Of a DNA stretch of 54,441 nt, positions 34,076-44,182 are shown in pieces. Numbering within the stretch: position 1 is the first letter of the stretch; the number at the start of each line of letters is the position of its first letter. The notes under the pieces are model-generated. The model saw only the letters and a list, made by a program, of their open reading frames with translations, made no database searches and was not told the origin of the DNA. The position numbers and the translations under genes are program-made. The DNA comes from an uncultured bacterium (GTDB lineage: Bacteria; Bacillota; Clostridia; Oscillospirales; CAG-272), in the NCBI GenBank assembly GCA_949293405.1, contig CASFDI010000101.1, positions 1-54,441 on the forward strand. Reading direction: 5' to 3'.

Positions 34076-34864
34076 ATGCCGAAACTTTGGGAAGAACACG
34101 CTTACGGATGGAAGGAGATACCCGCCATCCACCACTATGTACCCGAGCATGTCAAGGGAGACGGTGCCGTCGTCATTTTCCCGGGGGGCGGATACCGCAT
34201 GCGTGCTCCGCACGAAGGAGAAGGCTATGCCAGATTCCTGAACAACGCCGGACTGCACGCTTTTGTTGTGGATTACCGGGTCGCTCCCGACTACTTCCCC
34301 CTTCCGCTTGCGGACGCCAGGCGTGCTGTCCGTTATGTGCGTCACATTGCCCCGTCGCTGGGGATTGATCCCGGCAAAATTGCCGTGATGGGTTCTTCTG
34401 CAGGCGGACACCTGGCCGCGCTGGTCAGTACATTCCGTCAGGAACTGCCCTTTGAAAATGCGGATGAAATCGATCAGATCTCCCCGTATCCCGATATTCA
34501 GATTCTCTGCTACCCGGTGATCTCCATGACCAAGCCTTACATGCATCAGGGAAGTCGCGACTCCCTGCTGGGAGAACAGGCACTTGATCTGGCTCCTACG
34601 GTGGATCCTGTTTTGCTTGCCGATAATCAGACGCCCCCCGCCTTCATCTGGCACACCTCCTCGGACACCGGCGTCAATGTCATCAACTCTTACAGCTATG
34701 CCACCCGGCTGCGCGAATGCTCCGTACCGGTAGAGATGCACATTTACCCGATGGGACCGCACGGCGTAGGACTCTGCACCGGAAACCCGGATCTCTCCTA
34801 TGTCGCCCGCTGGTCGGAGGAATTGCTGCGCTTCCTGACATACCGCAAATTTCTCAACGCATAA
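34076..34864 (+). CDS. alpha/beta-hydrolase esterase (acetyl xylan esterase/BD-FAE-like)
   Basis: A 262-residue alpha/beta hydrolase without a signal peptide. The oxyanion region is VIFPGGGY, the nucleophile Ser108 lies in VMGSSAGGH, and Asp197 (TSSDTGV) and His229 (GPHGVG) complete the triad. Close relatives are intracellular esterases that deacetylate oligosaccharides or lipids and are often mislabelled as xylanases. ATG at 34076 has GGAGG ten bases upstream; the TTG at 34055 overlaps the HAD stop but is less likely. The gene is 17 bases after the HAD gene. Confidence 0.82.
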   Translation: MPKLWEEHAYGWKEIPAIHHYVPEHVKGDGAVVIFPGGGYRMRAPHEGEGYARFLNNAGLHAFVVDYRVAPDYFPLPLADARRAVRYVRHIAPSLGIDPGKIAVMGSSAGGHLAALVSTFRQELPFENADEIDQISPYPDIQILCYPVISMTKPYMHQGSRDSLLGEQALDLAPTVDPVLLADNQTPPAFIWHTSSDTGVNVINSYSYATRLRECSVPVEMHIYPMGPHGVGLCTGNPDLSYVARWSEELLRFLTYRKFLNA

Positions 34865-34880
34865 AATGTCTCAAAAACAC

Positions 34881-34934
34881 AATTCCCGCATACAGTAAAC
34901 CGAATCTGTTTTTCGGAGGCTGTATGCGGGAATT
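34881..34934 (+). promoter_or_regulatory. RNA hairpin enclosing the start codon of the AGCS symporter
   Basis: A perfect 15-bp inverted repeat pairs 34881-34895 with 34920-34934; the right arm contains the ATG at 34924. Inside the loop a second 5-bp stem (34900-34904 with 34912-34916) traps part of the GGAGG. There is no T-run after it, so it looks more like a translation-blocking structure than a terminator. Confidence 0.5.
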
Positions 34935-36366
34935 GCTTTCTATGTTCTACGAGCGGTTGCTGGGGCCGGCACTTTCACCGCTTTTGTTCCTGTGTGGAGG
35001 TATACTGCTGATCCGTCTGAGGGCTTTTTTCCTGCTGCACCCGCTCCGCACAGCACGGCAGCTGGTAGCCGACATAAAAAAGAGCGGCGGTGCACCTTTC
35101 CGCGCCCTTGCTCTCGCGTTGGCGGGAACGCTCGGAGTAGGCAATATCACAGGAGTTGCCCTGGCGATCTCAACCGGAGGACCGGGGGCGCTCTTCTGGA
35201 TGCTGATCAGTGCACTGGCCGCCATGACACTCAAATATGCAGAGGTCGTACTGGCGCTGGACAGCCGGCGTCCCGACCGCAACGGCAACCTGCGGGGCGG
35301 AGCCATGTACTACATGCGCCGCGGAGCCCCTCTGTTCGCATTTCTGTGTCTTCTTGCCGCTTTTTCGGTGGGGGCCCTGATTCAGGGGGACGCTGCGGCG
35401 GGCTGTATCCGCGCCTTTGCCCCTCTGCCGCCTGTTGTCTTTCCTCTTCTATTCTTCTGTATTGCCATGCCTGCCATCGCAGGAGGCCGACGCCGTATTT
35501 CCGCCATTACCGCCGCGCTGATTCCCCCCCTGACGCTGTGCTATACCCTGCTCTGCGTCGGAATCCTGATTGTATGTCATGACCGGCTGCCCGATGTGAT
35601 CCACAGCATATGGATCGGGGCCTTCACCCCCACCGCTGCCGGAGGCGGAATTGCCGGTTTTCTGACGATGCGCTGTATACGCGCAGGAGTATCCAAAGGA
35701 CTGCTTTCAAACGAGGCTGGCTGCGGTACCGCTCCGCTGGCACATGCTGCGCTGTCGGCCGGCGTCTCAGCTGCGGGCCAGGGACTGCTCGGGATTCTGG
35801 AAGTGTTTGTGGATACCGTACTGCTTTGTACACTGACCGGTCTCTCCCTTCTTGTCACCGGAGCGGCGGCAGGAACAGGCGGTCCTGTTGACACCGTCTT
35901 TTCCGCCTTCGGATCGGTATACGGTTCTGCCGGACAATATGCCGTTGCGGTCTGCATCGTTCTCTTCGCCTTCGGAACGGTGCTGTCATGGGCGTTTTAC
36001 GGCGAACAGGCACTGGCCTGGCTGTCTGAAAGCACAGGGGCACAACAGGCATACCGGGTCTGCTTCGCGGTTTGTTTTGCGCTTGGCGCCTGTGCCGGTA
36101 CTGAGGCGGTATTTCTCATCGCGGATATTCTGCTCGGCCTGATGACCCTGATCAATCTCTGCGCTGTTATGAAAAATGCCGACAGAGTGGTTACTCTGTC
36201 GGCACAAACGGAGCTGGTCAGAACAGTCGGACGCGGGACTGCAGAACACCGCCGCAGGCCGAAAGCCGGGTCAGATTATCCTGCGCCTCCCGCTCCGAAA
36301 CCGGCGCGGTCAGAAATGCAATCTCCCCTTCCACAGTCGGCAGATATTCCACCGAACCGAAAATAA
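34924..36366 (+). CDS. sodium:alanine (AGCS family) amino acid symporter
   Basis: A 480-residue polytopic protein of the alanine/glycine:cation symporter family: LAGTLGVGNITGVALAISTGGPGALFWM, GAMYYMRRG, and GVSKGLLSNEAGCGTAPLAHA are family signatures, with about ten hydrophobic segments. It would import alanine, glycine or a related amino acid with sodium. The start codon is inside an RNA hairpin. The last ~60 residues, after LMTLINLCAVMKNADR, are polar and Pro/Arg-rich, unlike the family. They are encoded opposite the 3' end and terminator of hom. A TGA in the +1 frame sits at 36170, where a normal C terminus would be expected. Confidence 0.85.
   Translation: MRELLSMFYERLLGPALSPLLFLCGGILLIRLRAFFLLHPLRTARQLVADIKKSGGAPFRALALALAGTLGVGNITGVALAISTGGPGALFWMLISALAAMTLKYAEVVLALDSRRPDRNGNLRGGAMYYMRRGAPLFAFLCLLAAFSVGALIQGDAAAGCIRAFAPLPPVVFPLLFFCIAMPAIAGGRRRISAITAALIPPLTLCYTLLCVGILIVCHDRLPDVIHSIWIGAFTPTAAGGGIAGFLTMRCIRAGVSKGLLSNEAGCGTAPLAHAALSAGVSAAGQGLLGILEVFVDTVLLCTLTGLSLLVTGAAAGTGGPVDTVFSAFGSVYGSAGQYAVAVCIVLFAFGTVLSWAFYGEQALAWLSESTGAQQAYRVCFAVCFALGACAGTEAVFLIADILLGLMTLINLCAVMKNADRVVTLSAQTELVRTVGRGTAEHRRRPKAGSDYPAPPAPKPARSEMQSPLPQSADIPPNRK
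36172..36203 (-). terminator. intrinsic terminator of hom
   Basis: An 11-bp stem (36178-36188 with 36193-36203) with a four-base loop; on the minus-strand transcript it is followed by AUUUUU (36177-36172). It lies 14 bases after the hom stop and inside the converging symporter frame. Confidence 0.88.
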
Positions 36367-37432
36367 CATCAATCGCATTGCTGTCAACGCCGCTCATGGC
36401 AATATAGTTCCTGGATACAAAATTGGCGAAATCAGCAGGCACATTTTCTCCCGCCTCACGCCATGGTTCCCGACAGACCGGGCCTTCACCGGCAGCCAGA
36501 GCAAGTATGTCGGCAACAACTGCACTTGCGGTTGCTTTCGCTCCTGCTCCCCGACCGTAGAACATGACATCCCCCACATAGTTTCCGGAGACCAGAACAC
36601 CGTTGAAAACATCGTCAATGCGGGAGAGCGGATTATCGTGGCGGACAATAAACGGCGCAGTCATCATATAGAGGCTGCCGTCCTGATATACCATCCGTCC
36701 CAGCAGTTTAATGGAGGCGTCCATATGTTCTGCCACCCGGACATCGGTCAGGCGGATAGCAGAGATGCCCTCGGTATAGATGCGGTCTACCTGCGCCAAC
36801 CGGCCGGTTGCCACAGCGCCCAGAATGCAGATCTTCCGGCAGGTATCCTTCCCCTCCACATCGGCGGAGGGATCCCGTTCGGCATAACCAAGCGCCTGTG
36901 CCTCTGAAAGCGCCTCTTCAAAGGATACGCCGCCCTTCCACATCCTGGTCAGAATGTAGTTGGTAGTGCCGTTCAGAATCCCGCTGATCTCGGTAATGAC
37001 ATTACCTGCAAGATCACGCGCCAGCGGACGGATCACCGGAATACCGCCGCCTGTACTGGCTTCAAACAGATAACTGACGCCGTGTGCGGCGGCGGCCTGC
37101 ATCAGACGGACACCGAAATTGGCGACAACTTCCTTATTGGAGGTTACCACACTTTTCCCCGCCTCCAGTGCAGCCAGCGTATACTCAAATGCCGGATGGG
37201 AACCGCCCATCAGTTCTGCAACAACGCTCACTTCAGGATCCTGCAGGATGACCTTCACATCCTTGACCAGAAGATTGCTGTACGGACTGTCGGGCATATC
37301 CCGGATGTCCAGAATATATTTGATGTGAACGGCCTGTCCCAGACGGCGTTCGATAAGTTGCCGGTTTTCGGTCAGCAGGTCTGCGGTTCCGCTTCCCACT
37401 ACGCCAAGTCCCATGATGGCAATATTGATCAT
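36218..37432 (-). CDS. hom: homoserine dehydrogenase
   Basis: A 404-residue homoserine dehydrogenase, converting aspartate semialdehyde to homoserine for threonine and methionine synthesis. The Rossmann motif is IMGLGVVGSGTADLL. VVTSNKEVVAN, FEASTGGGIPVI, EISGILNGTTNYILTRM and the catalytic-region GYAERDPSADVEGKDTCRKI follow in order. The C terminus has a short ACT-like end (EIAFLTAPVSEREA), consistent with threonine feedback. AAAGGA lies 11 bases before the ATG. It is monocistronic, with its own promoter and terminator. Confidence 0.95.
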   Translation of the reverse strand: MINIAIMGLGVVGSGTADLLTENRQLIERRLGQAVHIKYILDIRDMPDSPYSNLLVKDVKVILQDPEVSVVAELMGGSHPAFEYTLAALEAGKSVVTSNKEVVANFGVRLMQAAAAHGVSYLFEASTGGGIPVIRPLARDLAGNVITEISGILNGTTNYILTRMWKGGVSFEEALSEAQALGYAERDPSADVEGKDTCRKICILGAVATGRLAQVDRIYTEGISAIRLTDVRVAEHMDASIKLLGRMVYQDGSLYMMTAPFIVRHDNPLSRIDDVFNGVLVSGNYVGDVMFYGRGAGAKATASAVVADILALAAGEGPVCREPWREAGENVPADFANFVSRNYIAMSGVDSNAIDVIFGSVEYLPTVEGEIAFLTAPVSEREAQDNLTRLSACGGVLQSRVRLF

Positions 37433-37495
37433 GCTTTTGAATCCTTTCTGTTCGAAGCGTCGGCATCGGGTGCCTGCGCCGTTCAGTACAGTTGT

Positions 37496-37524
37496 ATTAT
37501 AACATGGTATGCAACGGAATGCAA
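37496..37524 (-). promoter_or_regulatory. promoter of hom with extended -10
   Basis: On the minus strand TTGCAT (37524-37519), 17 bases, TATAAT (37501-37496) preceded by TGT. The leader is about 55 bases. Confidence 0.75.
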
Positions 37525-37526
37525 CG
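37507..37526 (-). repeat. tandem 10-bp repeat across the hom -35
   Basis: CGTTGCATTC (37526-37517) is followed directly by CGTTGCATAC (37516-37507) on the minus strand. The repeat includes the -35 hexamer and spacer, a plausible place for an activator or repressor dimer to bind. Confidence 0.4.
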
Positions 37527-37528
37527 GG

Positions 37529-37996
37529 TTACTTGTTCTCCTCCCCGGAACCGGACACATCCAGCACCATCTGCCGATAACCAAGAGGTTCAAAGCCCAG
37601 CCTGCTGTACAGCCGGCTTGCTCCCGCATTGTCGGGGGCTACCTCCAGCCGGAAACGCATGGCGCGGCCTTCGTATTCATCAAAGAGTGTGCGGAAAAAG
37701 AGATTTCCGATTCCCTGTCCGCGGTAGGCCGCTCTGACATAAAGATCTTCTATCCACACCTGCAGGCCACCGCTTTCCGTGGAAAACCCGAGGCTGACCT
37801 GCGCGTACCCTTTTGCTTCCCCATTCTCTTCAAACAAATACGCTTCCGTGAACGGAAAGTCAGCGCGGGCTGCACTTTCCGCAGCACGCTTGCAATAGGA
37901 AAGCGGAATGGGCGCGTGCACGGCATCGGTATGATAAAACTCGTCGATCAGAGCGGTCAAAACGGCAATATCTTTTGTTTCTGCTTTACGGATCAT
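37529..37996 (-). CDS. GNAT-family N-acetyltransferase
   Basis: A 155-residue single-domain GNAT protein: IRKAETKDIAVL at the start, acetyl-CoA binding loop DLYVRAAYRGQGIGNLFF (motif A), and the closing ASRLYSRLGFEPLGYRQMVLD. The substrate is unknown. It is the last gene of the pyrG operon, 13 bases after the TIM-barrel gene, and its stop directly abuts the hom promoter. Confidence 0.85.
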   Translation of the reverse strand: MIRKAETKDIAVLTALIDEFYHTDAVHAPIPLSYCKRAAESAARADFPFTEAYLFEENGEAKGYAQVSLGFSTESGGLQVWIEDLYVRAAYRGQGIGNLFFRTLFDEYEGRAMRFRLEVAPDNAGASRLYSRLGFEPLGYRQMVLDVSGSGEENK

Positions 37997-38009
37997 CTTT
38001 TCCCCACAC

Positions 38010-38813
38010 TCACCGCTCCATCAGATGGGCGCGGATATAATCTGCGCTGGTACGGATGGATTCAAACGGATCGACCGCAAAATTGGTATCCTGCTCCACA
38101 ACGAAGTGTTTCACCCCGCACTCTTCCGCTACCGGGATGATATCTTCGAAGCAGATGTTGCCCGCTCCGATTTCGGTAATATAAGGTGCATAAATGGTCT
38201 GACCGTTCTCCAGACGATAAGGATGCCAGGCCCCCATATCCTTGAGATGCAGAATATCGATGCGGCCTTTGAGTCTGCGGATCATCTTCAGGATATCGTA
38301 TCCGCCATGCTGAACCCAATAGGTATCGAGAACGAACGAAGTCTTCTCCGGATCAAGGTTTTCAATCAGCAGATCCATCAGGGTTTTCCCGTCTGCCGTC
38401 TTGATAAACTCGAACGCATGATTGTGATAGGTAAAACGGAATCCTTCTCCATGCAACCGGTCGGCAATCCGGTTCGCGTCTTCGCAGAAGCGCAGTACCC
38501 CCTCACGGTCGCGTGCATAGCCACCCGGCATGCCGCCGATTCCCACATTGGTCGTGCCGAGTGCGCGGTGATAGGCAACCGTCCTGGCCGGATCATCCCG
38601 GATCATATCCCAGTTATAATGTGTTCCGCAGATGGAAATACCCGCCTCGGCGGCATAAGAAGCGAAGGTCTCCGCCGGCATGAAATCATAAGTACCGGCG
38701 GTCTGCCCTTCCGTATACCCGTATTCCGCCATTTTGCGGAATGACTCTTTCACTCCTTCGGGAGTCTGAAAACTGTCCCGCAGCGTATACAACTGCAATC
38801 CGAATGCTTTCAT
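38010..38813 (-). CDS. sugar phosphate isomerase/epimerase-like TIM-barrel protein
   Basis: A 267-residue protein of the xylose-isomerase-like TIM-barrel superfamily: FGLQLYTLRDSF at the start, then ICGTHYNWDMI, FTYHNHAFEF, SFVLDTYWVQHGG, ILHLKDMG and HFVVEQDTN, which supply the usual His/Glu/Asp metal ligands. It resembles inosose dehydratase and sugar epimerases rather than the other TIM-barrel gene at 16131, with which only the fold is shared. AAAGGA before the ATG at 38813 sets the start; the frame is open 174 bases further, into the exonuclease gene. Confidence 0.85.
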   Translation of the reverse strand: MKAFGLQLYTLRDSFQTPEGVKESFRKMAEYGYTEGQTAGTYDFMPAETFASYAAEAGISICGTHYNWDMIRDDPARTVAYHRALGTTNVGIGGMPGGYARDREGVLRFCEDANRIADRLHGEGFRFTYHNHAFEFIKTADGKTLMDLLIENLDPEKTSFVLDTYWVQHGGYDILKMIRRLKGRIDILHLKDMGAWHPYRLENGQTIYAPYITEIGAGNICFEDIIPVAEECGVKHFVVEQDTNFAVDPFESIRTSADYIRAHLMER

Positions 38814-38841
38814 GTTCAACAATCCTTTCAAGCTTAATTCT

Positions 38842-39846
38842 TCAGGTATTCCGGACTTCTTCCGGGGAGACTGATTCCTGTGTGCGTGCGGTACTCTTGC
38901 GGCAGCGGCTGCGTCTGCCGGTGCGGCAGACCCGCACCGCTTCTGCCTTGGCCAGTTTCCGTTCATAGTTGCCGATGGCTTCCGCATCGGCTTCAGTCAG
39001 CAGGCGTCTGGCACGGAAAGTACCGTCAAAATTATGCTGCAGTTTCACCGACAGCAACATGTCGCCGTGTTCACGGCACTGCAGGTGCTGCAGATACCGC
39101 TGTCCTTTTGCATGCAACAGTTTATTCTTCGCAGTCAGTGCAACACCGCAGAGCGGACAGACCGGCGCGCGGAACACGGGCAAGGCGAGCAATTCCTCGA
39201 CGCTGGAAAAGCCGACCGCTCCCGCGTCTGCATTGCCGATTTCAGAGCATTCCAGATACTGTCCCTGGGAACTGTCATATGCGGCGATTCCTGCGGCAAT
39301 GTCCAGTTTCTGGGCAACCAGAGCAGTAAAATACGCGTCGTTGAGTGCATCGTGCGCGGGCAGATTCTGAGGAATCCCCATCTGTTCCATCGCATATTCA
39401 AGCGAACGCTGGCGGGAACTGCCATCGGTCTGCTGATTGTAAATCACCTGCAGATCGTATGTCCGGTCCAGCCAATCCCCGTCTGCCTTATGAATGCGCA
39501 GATTATCTTTGAACATCGGCACATCATCAGGTCCCCAGGTCAGAAAAGCGAAATCCTCCCCGCAGAATTGCCGGAACCGTTCCGCCGCTTCCGGGAGTGG
39601 CACCCCCCGATCCATCATTTCCTGGGTAATACCGGTCAGCGACGAGACATGCTTGTGCAGTTTTCTGAAATAGCGCGGCCGCACCAGAATGCTGTAACTG
39701 CCACAGATCCGGAGCGATTCATCCAGTTTGACCGCTCCGATCTGGATGACTTCTCCGCGCAGCCGCAGATTCAGCCGTTTCTGAACCGCCATGGCATGTT
39801 CGTAATAGGCCTGGTTCCATTCCAGATCCAGTGTAATATAGTACAT
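38842..39846 (-). CDS. DEDDh 3'-5' exonuclease with cysteine-rich C-terminal extension
   Basis: 334 residues. The first ~195 form an ExoX/KapD-like 3'-5' exonuclease: LDLEWNQAY (Asp7, Glu9), IQIGAVKL, SLTGITQEM, a WGPDDVPMF second motif and HDALNDAYFTALV with the third His-x4-Asp. A second part (about 230-270) has CPLC and a further Cys-x-x-His pair, like a small zinc ribbon. The last ~40 residues are strongly basic (TGRRSRCRK). DNA or RNA degradation is expected; the precise substrate is unknown. It begins six bases after the pyrG stop. Confidence 0.82.
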   Translation of the reverse strand: MYYITLDLEWNQAYYEHAMAVQKRLNLRLRGEVIQIGAVKLDESLRICGSYSILVRPRYFRKLHKHVSSLTGITQEMMDRGVPLPEAAERFRQFCGEDFAFLTWGPDDVPMFKDNLRIHKADGDWLDRTYDLQVIYNQQTDGSSRQRSLEYAMEQMGIPQNLPAHDALNDAYFTALVAQKLDIAAGIAAYDSSQGQYLECSEIGNADAGAVGFSSVEELLALPVFRAPVCPLCGVALTAKNKLLHAKGQRYLQHLQCREHGDMLLSVKLQHNFDGTFRARRLLTEADAEAIGNYERKLAKAEAVRVCRTGRRSRCRKSTARTQESVSPEEVRNT

Positions 39847-39852
39847 GCTCCC

Positions 39853-41573
<1,721 letters not shown>

Positions 41574-41580
41574 GAGGAGA

Positions 41581-41611
41581 ATCCGATTTTCCTGTTTAAA
41601 CAGAACCGGAT
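41581..41611. repeat. imperfect inverted repeat upstream of the pyrG promoter
   Basis: A 12-base perfect palindrome CTGTTTAAACAG lies at the centre of outer arms ATCCG/CGGAT with unequal inner spacers. It ends seven bases upstream of the -35 and could be an operator or upstream activating site. Confidence 0.35.
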
Positions 41612-41731
41612 CAACAAATCATTTTCGCTCCGCAGAGAGACCGATACTCCGCAGTGTTTTGTCCTCACGACCGTCCGGATCATTACTCCTTTTTCCGGCG
41701 ATTCCATCCCCGAACGGGCATCTGTTTTTAT

Positions 41732-41767
41732 GAAACGGGCTCTCCGTGTATACGGAGAGCCCGTTTC
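41732..41767 (-). terminator. hairpin at the end of glnN
   Basis: A perfect 16-bp stem (41732-41747 with 41752-41767), four-base loop, 50 bases after the glnN stop. The 3' side lacks a U-run, so termination efficiency is uncertain. Confidence 0.65.
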
Positions 41768-41817
41768 ACTGCCCCTGCGGAATGGTCAGGTTTGACAAGC
41801 ACCCTTGCGGCAGATCC

Positions 41818-43920
41818 TCAGTGAATACCGAATGTCAACTTGCCATAAGAGGGATAAGGCCAGTGTGAAGACGCAGTCAGAGGTTCCATGGCATCCACCT
41901 TTTCGCGCAGAGCACACATCATGGGAATCACTTTGCGGCAGAACGCTTCGGCGCGCGGCGCGCCATCGGGAAGTGCAATGGCACCGGCAATCGCCTCTTC
42001 CAGATCTCCCGCTGCCCGGTAAGCCTCGGCATTGAGAGCACTGAGACGCACAATCAGATCCTGTTCCGGGGCAACATCTGCGGCAGCGCAGGCCTGTTTC
42101 CGGGCAATCACTGCTTCCGACAACTGCGCAGTGTAGGCGCTGACCGCCGGAATATAATCGCGTCTTGCCATCTCCACCATCGTATGGGCTTCAATATTGA
42201 TCACCTTTGCGTAATTTTCATACAGGATTTCCTGACGGGAAGTCACTTCCACCCGGCTCATCACGCCGTGCTGTTCAAACAAGGCGATATTCTGAACATC
42301 AGAAAAATGCGCAAAGGCATCCACCGATGTGCGCAGGTTGGAGAGTCCGCGCCGCGCAGCCTCCTCTTCCCATTCGTGAGAATATCCGTTGCCGTTGAAG
42401 ATAATCCGACGATGAGCAATCAGGGTTTCGCGGATCAGTTTCATTGCGGCCTTGTCCGGTTCTTTTTCTTCTTCAAGCCGGTCCGCAAACCGGCGGAACG
42501 ATTCCGCCACCGCCGTATTGAGCACGGTGTTGGGCATGGCAATATTCTGGGAAGATCCTACCATACGGAACTCAAATTTGTTGCCGGTAAAAGCAAAGGG
42601 CGAGGTGCGGTTGCGGTCGGTGGTGTCTTTGGTGAAAGTGGGCACCGACGGCACCCCCAGGTTCATCACAGCGCGTTTGTGGGCTTCATAGGATTTCCCT
42701 GCAATGATTGCATCCACGATGGCCTGTAGCTCTTCCCCGATAAAGACCGATACAATCGCGGGAGGGGCCTCGTTTGCGCCGAGCCGGTGATCGTTTCCGG
42801 CGCTGGACACCGAGATGCGCAGCAGATCCTGATAGTCGTCCACCGCCTTCAGGACAGCCGCAAGAATCAGCAGGAACAGAGTGTTTTCTGCCGGGGTTTT
42901 GCCGTGTGAAAGAAGATTCTTTCCGGTGTCGGTGGAAAGTGACCAGTTGTTATGTTTTCCGCTGCCGTTGATTCCCGCAAACGGTTTCTCGTGCAAGAGG
43001 CACGCCATACCGTGACGGTCAGCCACCTTTTTCATGCACTCCATGATCAGAAGATTCTGGTCCACCGCCAGATTGGTCGTTACATAAACGGGTGCCAGTT
43101 CATGCTGTGCGGGAGCAACCTCATTATGCTTGGTTTTCGCATTGATACCAAGCATCCAGAGTTCGCGGTCCAGCTCCGCCATAAACGCTCCTACCCGCGG
43201 CTTGAGCGGACCGAAATAGTGATCTTCCAACTCCTGCCCCTTCGGTGCAGGTGCCCCGAACAGCGTCCGTCCGGTATAGAAGAGATCGCGGCGTGCATCG
43301 TATACTTTTTTATCGACCAGGAAATATTCCTGCTCCGCCCCTACCGTGGTGGTCACCCGCGTTGTCGTCGTATCCCCGAACAGGCGCAGTATCCGCAGCG
43401 CCTGCTGGCTGATCGCATCCATCGACCGCAGAAGCGGGGTTTTGGTGTCCAGCGCTTCCCCGGTATAGGAGCAGAAAGCAGTAGGAATGTAGAGAGAACC
43501 GTCCTTGACAAATGCATAGGACGCCGGATCCCAGGCGGTATATCCGCGCGCTTCAAAAGTAGCGCGCAACCCTCCCGACGGGAAGGACGAGGCATCAGGC
43601 TCTCCTTTGATCAGCTCTTTCCCCGAAAATTCCATGATCACCTTGCCGGACTCCACCGGAGAAATGAAAGCGTCATGTTTTTCGGCAGTCACGCCGGTAA
43701 GCGGCTGAAACCAATGGGTAAAATGCGTCGCGCCGTTCTCAATCGCCCAGTCCTTCATCACTGTTGCCACACAATCGGCAATGGAGGCGTCGATTTCCTT
43801 CCCGGTTGCCATGGTGCGGGTCAGAGACCGGTACACATCGTGCGGCAATCGTTCACGCATCACATCGTCATTGAAAACGCGGCAACCGAAAATCCCGGGC
43901 ACACTGTTGCTGTTGACCAT
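41818..43920 (-). CDS. glnN: glutamine synthetase type III
   Basis: A 700-residue GSIII (GlnN), much larger than GlnA of type I (about 440). Diagnostic segments: THWFQPLTGVTAEKHDAF, FEARGYTAWDPASYAF, VGAEQEYFLVDK, KHNEVAPAQHELAPVY, the ATP/glutamate site NGSGKHNNWSLST and the EFRMVGSSQN arginine region. It assimilates ammonium into glutamine. ATG at 43920 has GAGGAG seven bases upstream; an ATG 18 bases further up overlaps the ribosome binding site. It is monocistronic, with a near-consensus promoter. Confidence 0.96.
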   Translation of the reverse strand: MVNSNSVPGIFGCRVFNDDVMRERLPHDVYRSLTRTMATGKEIDASIADCVATVMKDWAIENGATHFTHWFQPLTGVTAEKHDAFISPVESGKVIMEFSGKELIKGEPDASSFPSGGLRATFEARGYTAWDPASYAFVKDGSLYIPTAFCSYTGEALDTKTPLLRSMDAISQQALRILRLFGDTTTTRVTTTVGAEQEYFLVDKKVYDARRDLFYTGRTLFGAPAPKGQELEDHYFGPLKPRVGAFMAELDRELWMLGINAKTKHNEVAPAQHELAPVYVTTNLAVDQNLLIMECMKKVADRHGMACLLHEKPFAGINGSGKHNNWSLSTDTGKNLLSHGKTPAENTLFLLILAAVLKAVDDYQDLLRISVSSAGNDHRLGANEAPPAIVSVFIGEELQAIVDAIIAGKSYEAHKRAVMNLGVPSVPTFTKDTTDRNRTSPFAFTGNKFEFRMVGSSQNIAMPNTVLNTAVAESFRRFADRLEEEKEPDKAAMKLIRETLIAHRRIIFNGNGYSHEWEEEAARRGLSNLRTSVDAFAHFSDVQNIALFEQHGVMSRVEVTSRQEILYENYAKVINIEAHTMVEMARRDYIPAVSAYTAQLSEAVIARKQACAAADVAPEQDLIVRLSALNAEAYRAAGDLEEAIAGAIALPDGAPRAEAFCRKVIPMMCALREKVDAMEPLTASSHWPYPSYGKLTFGIH

Positions 43921-44021
43921 GTCACTACTCCTCTGCATCCGGACCGGGACAAAAGAAAGGGCCGCCGTTCACGCGGCAGCGCCCGACCGATCCGTTGCGC
44001 AAAAAACATTTTTTCATATGT

Positions 44022-44051
44022 ATTATACACCGCACGGCACGCATTTGTCAA
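44022..44051 (-). promoter_or_regulatory. consensus sigma-A promoter of glnN
   Basis: On the minus strand TTGACA (44051-44046) and TATAAT (44027-44022), both perfect, with an 18-base spacer. The leader is about 95 bases. Confidence 0.88.
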
Positions 44052-44182
44052 TTGCTTTTTTATGCTCTTGCCGTGCCACTCGCCGGCAGGAACTGCAGGA
44101 AACGCCCTGTCTGGCTGAATGCATTCCACCGGCGGGGATCTGCTCCTCTGTGTTCCGACCTGCGTATATGGTTGCGGAAACT

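Noticed and set aside
34865..34923. Glycine riboswitch upstream of the AGCS symporter
   Set aside because: Only 59 bases separate the genes and no glycine aptamer core is present; only the start-codon hairpin is seen.
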